Shown: one piece after another, positions 37,400 to 50,154 of the stretch
Position numbering within the stretch: position 1 is the stretch's first letter
How the letters are laid out: each line of letters begins with the position of its first letter
The notes under the pieces: model-generated
What the model was told of the DNA's origin: nothing
Databases searched by the model: none
What the model saw: the letters and a program-made list of their open reading frames with translations, nothing else
Translations under genes and position numbers: made by a program
Assembly: GCF_026230105.1 (NCBI RefSeq)
Contig: NC_079477.1
Span: 11,103,001-11,167,000 of the forward strand
Source of the DNA: Diorhabda sublineata
Taxonomy: Eukaryota > Arthropoda > Insecta > Coleoptera > Chrysomelidae
Direction of reading: 5' to 3'
DNA: 64,000 nt

Positions 37400-38297
37400 C
37401 ATTAATATTGACAATTTTCTAGTGTGACTTCTACGATATTTTTCCAAATCTTTATTCTTGTGCTACTTCAGATAGTTGTCTTTTAGTAAAAATTGATGAT
37501 CCATGAATAATATTAATATATTATTATGAATAAGAGAAGGTTGGAAGTATCGTGATAAAAATGATGCGTCCAATTCTTCCGTAACAGATTTGGTTATTCT
37601 TTATTTACTTCTGTTCCCAAAGATTTACTTCGTGCTGTTTCATACGAGAAATTGATAATATCTCATCAGGCAAATCGGCAATAGGTAATGAAAGAAGTTT
37701 GAGTCGAGCAGCATTTTGCTCTAGAAATTTTGTTTCCATTCAGCGATTTGCCACCTTTTTGAAAATTCGAAACACAGCTGATTAATGCAAGTTCCAATGA
37801 TTTTAAACTTTCTTCACCATTCCTTTCAGATATAAAATGATAGCGGACAACATTCTCTACAAATTACAAAATGTACAGCACAAAATTCATTAAATATTGA
37901 ACTTAACGTGCTTTAATTATTTTTTACTTCACTGTTGCTCGAAAAGCAGTCGATTATATTTACTTTAAATTGATTGCAAGATAACAAAAAAGTGAAAATA
38001 TCAAAATATTTGACAAACAAGGACACTTCATATAAAAACTAACCTTTTCTACTTCTTTATGATGTGTAGGTTTTGTTGATAGAATAATTTTTAGTATAAG
38101 CTTTACTAAGGTTTCCGGTTGTATATTTTTAAGAACGTAATTTGGTGTTGATTATCAAACTCATATATATTCTCCTTATTCACTATAAGTAAATATGTTA
38201 TTCTCAAGTCGCAATTGCATCCGATTGAGTACTTCTGTTATTTGTCAATTAGACTTATTTTTAATAAATTTCAACAGGATCTTGATTTATTTTGTTT
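37400..38297. other. Unassigned DNA
   Basis: No gene recognised between the hairpins and the hAT element. Confidence 0.4.
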
Positions 38298-38307
38298 CTG
38301 TATACTA

Positions 38308-40970
38308 GCGGTTCTCAAACTTTTTTAGTGACGGAACCCTTTTGGAAAGCGAAATACTTGTCGGAACCCTACAATATTTTTCATTATTTTTTCATTAATT
38401 GGTTGATATCAGGTTTGATAGAAGACAGTTGAAGTCTCATATCAGGTCGGCGTCCAGTCTATTCCGGTATTTTGTTTTCGTGGCTGCATAGGTTGAGAAT
38501 CCTGTTTCGCACAAATATGTTGTTGGAAATGTAAAAAGAATATTCAGAGCCATTTTGGCAAGAATTGGGTATTCATCATGGATTCTGCACCAATAATCGT
38601 TGAGAGATGTCGTTTTGAACAATGACTCCATACTTGTGTCTGATGACATTTCTAAAAGAGATTCATATATCTCATTTGACATACTTTCGGGCTTTTGTAA
38701 GGTGGGTAAAAATGGATTATGAATCCATGAATTCAGTTTCAATTTTGTATTCTCTTCTTCGGGAAAATACTTCTCAAAACATGCGCGCATCGAAGTGAGA
38801 TGTTGGACCAATTGTTCAAATACATTATCTAAGTCGTTATCGCTAACAAACTCACTGAGTAACGTAAAGCTTTCTATTTCTCTCTTACTAACGCAAATAA
38901 TCCAAAAATTTAATTTTCTTTTAAAGGCAGTTATTTTGTTACAGGCCTGGAACACTGTTGTCTGTTTACCTTGCAATGATAAATTTAATTCATTCAGTTT
39001 TTGAAAGATATCCGCCATGAAAGACAGTCGGAACAACCAAGTTTTATCATACGAACGGTCTTTCAAATTAAAAGAAGTATCTGAAAGAAACATTTGTAAC
39101 TCGGCTTTAAGTTCAAATAGCCTTGTTAAAGGTTTACCCCGAGACAGCCATCGCACTTCTGTATGGAGCAGCAGTATTTTATGTTTGCTACCACAATCTT
39201 CACATAATAATGAGAACAATCGGGATTGTAGTGGTCGTGATTTGATAAAATTAATAATTTTTACCGCCTCATCCATTACTAATTTTGGGTTTGACGGCAC
39301 TTGCTTCATTGCTAGCGTTCCAAGTTCCAACTGAGATTATTTTCTTCAAAAAATATATTTTTTTTAGTAAAAATCTCCGGTAGTGTTTGTGGGCAACGGT
39401 GAACACATAAGCATGTCTTCTTCAAAAGAACTTTCATATGGATATCTCACGATAACCAGCAAGATAGGCAGACCAGCGACATCAGTAGACTCATCCATTT
39501 GCAAGACGAATCGTGTTTTTTGTAGACGTGTAACTAGCTCTTGTTTGATCATGAATTCGACGTGAAACAGTATCATTTGATAGTGGCACAGTAGAAAGAT
39601 GCTTTGCAGATTTTTCATCGAGCATACATTTTGTTATGTCTAACACACATGGTTTTATTAAAACCTCAGCTATAGTATACGCTTCACCTTCTTGTGCAAT
39701 GCGATAGCTAACTAAATATGATGCCTTTGTGACCTTTTCATTGATAGTTTGGGTTACTTTCATCATAGTTTTTTGACTTTCCAATAACTGTTCTTTTTTA
39801 CGTACAAAAAATTCTCTATGCTTGTCTTTAGACTCGGGGTGTACAGTTTCTAAATGTCGGCGCAACTTGGCAGGTGCCATGGAACTATTAGGAAGCCGTT
39901 TACTACATAATATGCAGAGAGGTTAGCCGTTGGAATCAACAAATCCGAAACTGATATATGATTCATCATACTTCCTTTTTTCCCCTTTGAAACCGTGGAA
40001 CTTGACGTCGTTGCATCATTATCATCGATAATTGCTGTACACTCCGCGCGTACTGCTTTTGAACATTCGGCTTCGTTAGAAGATGTTGTTGCAACACGTT
40101 TAACGCCTTTAAGCCAACGTTCCATTCTTCTTTATTAATAATTACTTGTCAGGGTGGTGGAGTCAAATTAACGCACGATCGTTACTGAGTAGAAGAGTTT
40201 AGTGCAAAGGAGATATGTACAAAACTGATACAATCAGAATACAGCAGTAGAACAAAAAAAAACTTCGTTTCTAGCAAATAAGTACTCATCGCTCCAAACG
40301 CTAATCGTCGACTGACTCGAGTGTCGAAGCGCGGTCGTCGCTTTTATAGTCCTAGCCTCGATCTCGAACATTCTTAAAAATACTCGAGTCGGCGCCTTTA
40401 ATAAATAAAAAGCCGAAATAAAAATAGAAATACAAAAAATGCGGTGTAAACAATCTCGACTTGTTTTGAAGTTATATAGCCGAAAGTCGCTTGTTTACAA
40501 CTATAGCGTCTAATCGCAGCGGCGGCTTTTATCAAAGTGACTGCGCGCTCACAAGTAGATATCGGCGGTCGGTTTTCATCAAGACAAAGGCTAAAGCGGC
40601 TTGCGGATCTCATCGGTGAGACATAAAGCATAAATAAATCACCTTAAACTTAAGTATTAAGTCTATTCTTTTTATCTAGGCGCGTGCCGTCCTGAATAAA
40701 TATTTAGATATAGATATATTTTTTTAATCTTCTGACTTTGGTATTTTGTACAGGGATCGGTGTAAGTAAAGAACTTGCAATAGGTTTGCCATAAAGTTTT
40801 ATTGAACAGCGGCGTGATGTTAAACACTCCTCGTAAAATGCACTGTTTCAAGTTAGAATGAAATTACTTTATTGTGCTGGGTGGCGACTGAGTTCTAAAT
40901 TCTTGCGGAACCCCTACAGGGGTTTCGCGGAACCCTAGGGTTCCGCGGAACACACTTTGAGTATGGCGGC
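38308..40970 (-). mobile_element. hAT transposon (ZBED/SCAND3-like transposase), ends and target-site duplication preserved, transposase broken
   Basis: The 10-bp word CTGTATACTA occurs immediately outside both ends (38,298 and 40,970), giving a perfect 8-bp target duplication. Ends are related inverted repeats: GCGGTTCTCAAAC on the left and, reversed, GCCGCCATACTCAAAG on the right. On the minus strand the transposase reads MERWLKG (start at 40,125), YDESYISFGFVDSNG, a BED finger (CILCSKR ... LRRHLETVH), SRRIHD, RFVLQMDESTDVAG (39,520) and NTTGDF. A long open part runs from 39,330 to 38,437 with HTEVRWLSRGK and the dimerisation end TTYLCETGFS. Breaks: a frameshift at an A-run, a stop after FVDSNG, a frameshift before the DESTD block, an internal deletion of roughly 60-70 residues after NTTGDF, and a frameshift near the C-terminus. 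Non-autonomous. Confidence 0.92.
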
Positions 40971-40979
40971 TGTATACTA

Positions 40980-41390
40980 AGAAGTTCCAATGAAAAATAA
41001 ATCTTGTGTGTATGTATGAAAGTTTGAAGTTTATAATAATATAAGATGGAATCTAAAATGCTCTCATGAGGGACATCTTAATGTACCGTCAAATTATTAG
41101 ACATAACATCATCTTACTTAACCTGTTGAGATGTATCTGAAAGGTATATTCATGGTTATACATTTATACAATTAATTATCTCTCGAGACAACTAATTTCA
41201 ATAACCGTTGTTTATAAACAGATGGTCATTCTTGTTAATCGCTTCGGTAAATAATCATTCGTCCGATATGTGTAACTCTATTTAAACACAAAGTGTAACA
41301 TACAAATGTAAAATTTGTAGTATGAGGTTAAAAATGGTATGTATAGCATTCAATTCCTCATTTGAATAAGACAATTGTTAAATTTAGTAG
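40980..41390 (+). promoter_or_regulatory. 5' flank of the DM4/12 gene with a TATA-like box
   Basis: Only about 420 bp separate the hAT insertion from the first coding ATG. TATTTAAA at about 41,279 is TATA-like and lies roughly 110 bp before the ATG. No transcription start can be proven from sequence. Confidence 0.3.
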
Positions 41391-44300
41391 ATGTATAGAG
41401 AGTTTATGAATATAATTTTGAAAATTTTTAAGGCAAACGTCCATTATTACTTGTTGTTAGTATCACTAATCTGTGCGAGAATCGTTGATGGTTATAATCA
41501 TTCCCATAGAGGGAAAAGGTACATTGTATATCCTAAAGGAGGAAGCTACAAAGTAAGTTTTGATCCCACCTGATATTATCATTTGAAGAAGTTCATAGTT
41601 TTTAAGTTCTGAATAATAATTTTAAATTATGTGGGACATGTAGGACATAGTTACTTGCGAATCAACCAAACACGCTAACTTTCGATATTCGAGCTGATTA
41701 CATAATATTGTTGATGGAATAAATATTAGATTAAAATTATAATTGTAGACTTTGAGAATTCATCATTTTTAGTTGGTCATCGGCATTGGTACACCACTGA
41801 AACTGGGTTTGAAACAATCAATGGCGATCGGTTGGAATCTTCAAATGCAATATTCTGTACCTCAAAACGCAAGCCAAATTCTAACTAGTTATCCACCTGT
41901 TTATACGGGAAAAAGATCTGTTGACAGTTTAGAGATTTATACGAAACAGAAAAGCGATAGAGCTCTTTTTTACGGAGCATTCGAAGAGATTTTGGATAAG
42001 TAAGTTTCTTTAATTCCTCACTTCTTAGATCTGTTTTATATTGTCACGAATTCGTCTCCGACATGAACCGACCCTGTCTGGTGATATTGGAATTCCAAAA
42101 TTCGGTGCAGTCGCGGTACGTTTGATGTTTGTTTTTATATATGTTTTATCATAGCAGGCGATTTATTTACATTGCTTCTTTTTAACTAATTAAGGTCTTT
42201 TCATTCATTTGTTTGGTTTCTTTAGTTACTAGAATTTTTGAGAACTTCATTTTGTATATATAACGCAAATTAGTTTAGTTTATAATGAATAGTCATAGTA
42301 AACAGAACGAAATAGAGAAGTAGCCAAAGATTTTAAATAAATTATATAAGTTAGTTGTTGAGTATTAGTGATAGGATAATTATTACATAAGTTAGATAAG
42401 TGTAGTGTAAAGTGTTTCAGTATTTCACTCTATCGACAATAATAGTGTAAATATATAAGAAAAAAACATTACGTAGGGTTTTGTAAACGAATAGTGACAT
42501 GACTATGGCTAAATGTGGAGAAAGTGGAGATTCGCGAGTAAGAAGAGTGAAGGCTTTTATCCAGAAACATTTTTATTCCAAGATGAGGCTTCCACTTTAA
42601 TCTCGTCGATTTCGAACATGAAGGGTGATATTTCAACTCTGAAGAATGATATTTCGGCCAAAATTGACGAAAAAGATTTCTAACATGGAATACGATATTT
42701 TGACCATGAAGAACGGTATGTCGAATCTGAGAAACAATATTTCTGCTAATATCGACGAGAAGACTTCAACATAAAAATGCTGAAGTTTGCATTGACGAGC
42801 GTCTTCCATTTGGCGGTGGGTCAGTAGGTCAGTTATGGTTTGGGCGAGAATTACTGAACAAGCTCGTACAGAGCTGGTCTTCATAGAAAATGGCTCCCTA
42901 GCCTCTCACAGGTACATTACGGAGGTGCTAGAAGACCATCTTATGCCTTTCATGGTGACTATGTGGAGACGTGGAATTTCTATGCAAGATTATGCGAAAC
43001 CACATACAGCCAGAATTGTCAGGGAGTATCTGGATGAGGTAGAAAATAGACGGTTTAACTGGCCAGTTCGCAGCCCAGAATTGAATCCCATAGAACATGT
43101 CCGGAACGAGATTGGAAGACTGATTCGCAGACACACACCAGCACCAAGAACTGCCCAGGAGCTGAGAAGATTGATGTCGCAGGAATGGGATAAAAGCGAC
43201 CAGAATGTAATCCGCAACTTAATTCAAAGTATGCCGCGCCGACTTCAAGCAGTTATCAATGCAAGAGGAGGGAATACACGTTACTAGTGTCAAGTTTTTC
43301 TATTTTGTTCATTCCATATCGTTCCTAACACCAAAATGTTGAATTTCGCCCAAAATGTTAATTTGTTGCTTTTTCACAATAAATCATTGAATCCAAGAAA
43401 AAAATTCATTTTTCTCTATCACATTCTGCTTACAAAAGCACATGCAATGATGTACAAATACTGTACAAAATAAACAAATACTATCTGAAAACGTAAAATT
43501 TCAAAGAACATGAAAATTTCAAGGTGACCTCAATTTTTTGCTCGCCAGTATATACAGTGCTTTTCAGATAAAAGTATCCACCTTTAATAACTTTTGTAAT
43601 ACTGGTATTTAGAAAAAATCCAAAAACACGTCAATTTATGTTGGAAGGGGCAAGCATTATGGCTTATTTAAACTTACTGGAAAAGCCACCCCCTCACCCC
43701 TAGCAGCATCCCCTTTATTTTTTTAAATTACTTTTCATATTTTTTATGTTAAATTTGGATACTCCAGTTTAAACTCTTTAATCTTTTTAACTGTGCTATT
43801 TATTATGAAGTTACAATAAGTGTTCAAAATGAGTACCATTCACTTCCATACAATGGTATAATCTATTTTGAAATGCCTCTCTGACATTGCTTAATACGGC
43901 TGGATTTAATTGTCGACATTCATTTTCTATCCTCTCTCGTAAATCATCCAGAGATTCTGGTTGGGTAGCATAAACTTTTGTTTTTAAATAGCCCCATAAA
44001 AAGAAGTCTAGGGGTGTTAAATCCGGTGACCTAGGTGGCCACTCCATCATCTGCCCCCTTCTACCTATCCAAAGAGCGGGGAATGTTTCGTTTAAAAATT
44101 GTCGGACAGGCATAGCATAGTGTGGGGGAGCTCCGTCTTGTTGAAATACCAGTAAATATTCGGAAAGGTTATCATCATTTTCTATTATTGTTGTAATACG
44201 TGGGTCAACCCCCTCCCTGAGTAACTCAAGATATGATTCACCATTTAAATTTCCGTTGATGAAGAAAGGTCCGACAATGTGGTCACCTAGGATACCACAC

Positions 44301-45404
44301 CAAACGTTTAACTTTTGGGGATGTTGTGTATGGAATTCACGCATAATATGTAGATCACTTTCAGCCCAATATCTACAATTATGCCTACTTACTAAGCCAT
44401 TTAATGACCATGAGCATTCATCAGAAAAGCAAATATTGTTTAGCAATTGTGGATTGTTATTGATAATTTGCGTCATTGATTCACAAAACTCTAGACGACG
44501 ATCAAAATCATCTTCATTCAACTCGTGCACCAACTTAACTTTGTATGGGTGGTACTTGAATTTATGTAGAACTCGGAAAACTGTAGAAGATGAAACACCG
44601 ATCGCTCTACTTATTGTTGACAACGATTGGGGTTGTTGAGCCTCTAAGCTGACTTGCCCTAAAATTGCCACTTGGATTGCTTCGTTATTTACGAGTCCCT
44701 CTCGCTTATGCACTTTATTGCAAACAGACCCTGTTGTGGTAAATTTCTCCATCAGTTGAATTACATACTTATGAGTTGCATGTCTTCCGTCATGTAATTC
44801 GTTAAATTTTCTAGCAGCAGCTCTTGCACAATTATTATTTTGGTAGTATAAACCTATAATTTCAATTCTTTCTTGCAAAGAGTAAACCATTTCAGAGAAA
44901 CAAAATAAATAAAGTATCAAATTACACTATCAATAGTGACTACAAATTCTAGTTGACAATGTCAAACTTTAATAAAAAGTAGAATTTTTTTTTTGTTTGG
45001 ATTTTTTAAGCAGAATAAATAACACAGTTAAAAAGATTAAAGAGTTTGAACTGTTGTACAACCCATTTTAGTACAGGCAAATAAGGTGAAAGTAAATAAT
45101 AAGTAAAATTTGTACTCTTAAAAGAAAAATTGTTTATCTCATAAACTAACCACTTTAACCTACAAGTATTATACATTTTTGAAATCAGCTCAAAGAGGAA
45201 TATCCAAATTTTACATAAAAAATATGACAAGTAATTTAAAAAAATAAAGGGGATGCTGCTAGGGGTGAGGGGGTGGCTTTTCCAGTAAGTTTAAATAAGC
45301 CATAATGCTTGCCCCTTCCAACAAAAATTGACGTGTTTTTGGATTTTTTCTAAATACCAGTATTACAAAAGTTATTAAAGGTCGATACTTTTATCTGAAA
45401 AGCA

Positions 45405-45479
<75 letters not shown>

Positions 45480-48400
45480 AATATATATATATACTATATA
45501 ATACATATTTTTTATATTGTATTTGACCATTATTTCAGTCCCAGACGAAGAATACATAAGTATTCGAAAGCTCGGAAAATATATTAAAATTAGTCCACTT
45601 TGGTGTTTCATTGCCACGTTCCCAACAAGAAACCGCTCGTAATATAGCTGGCAAAGACTTCTTTACAATTCATATACATATTCTAAGACTTTTTGCTATA
45701 TTAATGTATTGAAATGTTCTTGATTTTAGGTCTCTTCTGTTTTAAAATTAGTTTTTTTAATCATTTTTTGAAGACTTAAAATCGAAACGTCAAATTTTAT
45801 CTTCCTTCCAAAAACTATTGAAAAAACTAATTTTAAAACAGAAGAGACTTAAAATCAAGAACAATTAGAAAAAACACGACAATCCTCTGAAAATTTTTGA
45901 CCTGTATATGAAGGCGCCAGAACTTAGTTATGAAACCTTTGTGTTTTAGATTTTTGTTATAATGCTTGGATTGGACGGTGAAAATTCCGTAAAACATATA
46001 AACATGCAGGTGGAACTGATATTAGAGTGTAATAAAAACCACGTCAAAAGTTTGGCAATATATTTTCTCTATGTTCTCAGCTTCATTCAGAAAATTCTAT
46101 TCAGTATTATTGAGTAATACTACATGGCACCACTTTTCATTCCATATGATTTTATTTTTACTTGTAGTGTGAGAATAGCTTCAGTTATTTCCTCTGCTTG
46201 CATCTAGTTCTTTCGAATTCTATGAAAAATGTTTTGCTTCCATATCTTTTTCTAAAATCGTTATGTTTTGGGTTAAGAAGAAAAAACTACATTTCGGAAC
46301 ATTTGAACATAAAACGATAACATAAATGGTAGAAAATTGTTCAGAATGCTTGAATATTCTACTGTACTGAACATTCTATTGTATTCCTTAAGATTTCAAT
46401 CTCCCGGTACATTTTATATGTATAAACTTAAGCGACAAAATTCATCATTCTGAAGTGATTTAATAAAAAACAATAAAATCCGTTCTCAAATAAAAAGCTA
46501 TTATTTGACATCTAAGACATTTTCCTTACCAACCATCATTCACCTAATTGATACTTTGAATAATAAAAAAATATATGTTAATTATAAACACTTGTTTTTT
46601 ATTCTTATTGAGATTACGCTATTTGTTAAGAACCGCTTCAAAAAAAAATTTTTTTTTTCGTTCGACCCTTTCCATTATCGTTACACCTGCACTGGACATC
46701 TTGAATTAATTTAATTCGGATCCATCGATCCAACCAATCAATTACACAATGGGAGCAAAAGTTTGTTCAGAGTTCCATCGTAATAGCTTAGATTTACCTA
46801 TCAAGATTTTCATGAATTATGTGTATAGTTTGAGTGTTACTTAACATGATATGATTGATTTACAGTTTACATAGTATATTATGTTTCTAGGCGTAGAAAC
46901 CATACATTTCGAGACGTTAATGTGAATTGTAAATGCTAGCAAGCATTGAAATCGACAAATTTGTTCATATTACGAGGTTTATTTATATAATTGTCAATGT
47001 AATCGCCTCATTGTCCAACAAAATTTGTTCGTGGAAGAAGCACGTCGAAGCAAATGGGTGCCTCTTGGTTGGTGCAACCAATCATGTGTAGCAGTGGCAT
47101 TAGAGCAACTTAGAACAGCACACATCAATTTGTTTGCCAAATGTGATTGGTTCTATCAAACAACTCTGGTTTCGCATCCAATGATTTGTTCATTGTTAGA
47201 AATATTTAATAACAGAAGAAGCTGTTTAAACCCATATAATGGAACTGCTTTAGTCAAAGTACTTGTACTATATCATTGTCAATGTAAGATATTTTGAAAA
47301 ACAAATAGTCACGATTATAAAGATTTTATGCATTGTTAGGTCAGAAATCTTGGACACACCAGCTGCTTAAAATGTTCCGCAAGTACTCAAAAACCGCCAA
47401 ATATGAGGATAAATTCCAATTTTCTATAGTTTAGTGTATATATAGTATGGTGTAGGAAATGCATCCGATATAAACCGATGTTCTTCCATGTAAAATTTGG
47501 GTAGAGCATTGGTTCTATTAATTCATCGAAAATATATATAACGAACGTAACATACTGTACGTAACAGTTGACTACAAATAGCGGATATTTAGGAATTATC
47601 GTCGGATCAATCATAACATTCATTTAGATGAGATTAAAAAATATTCTACATAAAATATCTATTCTTTAAAATTGACTTTTGACAAAATCTGGTATATCTA
47701 ATATTTATTAATTATCATATATTTTACATTTATTTTTTTCATCATGAATAATTTGGTTTTAATCTCATGCAAAAATGTTAAATTTTTTAATATTTTCAGT
47801 TGGTTAGTGAATTTCCGTTTACACAGGTTACATTTATTTATTCTGCACTAATTAAATTCAGTCAAGGAAATAAGTATCAAAACAAATAGTGTACTATTTT
47901 TAAAAAAGTATAATAACTATACATTTTCAACCAGATTTTATGCAAATAATATAATATAATATAAATTTCGCGGTAATTTGTCTTGATTTAAGGTCTCCTT
48001 CAATCGAATTTTCGATTAAAAGCAGATAAAATCTTGACGTTTCGATGTACTGCGGTCTTCCTCAAAATACTTTCATAAACTCATTCGACAAAGACCTAAA
48101 ATCGAGAAAAATCATCCCGAAATAAATACCAGGGTTGCTACTTAATTTTTGACATAGACCAATGAAATATTTATAATTGGATATCGCTTTCAAAATATTC
48201 TCCTTTAAGATCAATATACTTTTGCAAGACCCATACAATTGATTGTTATTAAGTTTCGGGTTCATATGATCACATAGACGTCTTTTGAAGCACCGCGAGT
48301 TTTTCAGTATTTCTTTGCACCTATCGACACGAGCTTTTTTGAGCGATTGTCAACTTATGCGGTATCCACTCGAAGAAATATTTTTGATAGCCAAATATTC

Positions 48401-48829
48401 ATGCAATATTGAATATATGCGAGTGGAACAATTGCCCCAGTATGCCTCAATATCACGGTATGTCACATGACGATCTTGTAATATCACTTCATGTACAGCA
48501 TCAATGTTTTCTGGCACAACATTCGACCACGAATTAATTCTAAAAAACAGCGAAACACGATGGCTCGAGATGGTAATTCATCATCAAAAGTTGAAGCAAG
48601 TTAATAGGTACTCTACTGGTGGTTTAATCCACGCACAAAAATTTTTGCGATTTAATTCCATTTTTTGACCATGATCAATGTTTCAAGTATCCGTAAAAAA
48701 CTCAAATAGTACGTTCACCATTAAAAATGCCAATCTTTATGATGGCAGATTGCACATTGCCATATCTCAAAAATTATGTAGCAACACTCTTATAAAAAAG
48801 ATAAAAAGATAATATTAATTTATATATAA

Positions 48830-48913
<84 letters not shown>

Positions 48914-50080
48914 GAATAATACGAACGAATGTGAAACGTGGGTCTTAACACAGAAAATGGCAGATTACATCGATACATTTAAAGGAATATATTGAGAAAC
49001 TAATTTGTAAAGACTTAGGAAAACTGGGAAACTTCGTATTATGTATTGCCTCACAGTAGAATTAGAAGAATATCAATTTCATTTCTTTTTATATTTTTTA
49101 TATTTTATTTATTTATTAATCGCGAACTAATATCAGTTTCTTAGTGTTTTGATTCATTTTTGTACCTTGTTTTACTCGATTTATTCTTCAAAAAATAATT
49201 CAGTATTTGATCTTGAATTTTTTTACGTAAAAACTGAGTTTTTATTAAAGGTTCTCAACTTCATATAGAACAGGTTTTATGTCGTTTTTATAAAATTCTT
49301 GAATAATTTGGATCAATTGTTCCATATGATAAATATAAAACATAAATAGAGGCTAAATAAGAAAACAGTTGCAGCTTGATACTATGTGGATTATCTTACA
49401 CATGGATCAGGGTTGCCTATTGTGTAAACCAGAGGTCTCCAAACATTAGAGCCTTAGGGCCATACTGATTACTCAGTAAGTTCCGAGGGCCAAAACCATA
49501 TTATCATTGTTGCTGGTGGTGAAAAGTGAAATAGTCGACTGATGAAAAAAAAGTTCGAAAAAGTACGCAAAGCGTTTAAAAACAGCTGCAAAACGGCGAC
49601 ACTGCATATTATTAATTTTCCTGTCATTATCTCTAATTTCTAGTTTAGTCGTAGAGTACGAGCCATGAGGAGTAACGCGACAAGACATCTGGTGGACACA
49701 AGCGGAAATAGGTAGTACCTTCTATCGCTAATAGATATCACGTACAGAATAATCTCGTTGATTCGAGAAAGTTCTGGTGTCTTCCACTCACTTTTAGATG
49801 GCAGTAATTGGAATATATAAGAAGGATAATGGCGCAATCACAAGTCAGTTCCTATGACACTGTTGTGAAATAAAATAGTGCGTACCTTCTTAAAAAGTGT
49901 TTGTGCGTGTTTAAGTTTAAGACATCTTTGTAACAGTATTTTGATTTGAATTGTTGCTTTTGTGTGTGATTTACTGGTATGGAAAAGAAGCGAAAAATTA
50001 ATAGTGAATGCAAAAAATTCAAAGATCAGTGGAAAATTCAGTATTTCGTAATTGAGTCCAGTAACAAGGCGCTATGTTTG

Positions 50081-50154
<74 letters not shown>

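Noticed and set aside
38795..39618. Plus-strand frames opposite the hAT transposase
   Set aside because: They are antisense shadows of the minus-strand transposase, which has recognisable motifs.
44256..44639. 127-residue plus-strand frame
   Set aside because: Antisense to the intact mariner transposase; no motifs of its own.
45597..45660. Possible exon near GCTCGGAAAATATATTAAAA
   Set aside because: No frame with conserved residues and no matching phase to the DM4/12 exons, which already join correctly without it.
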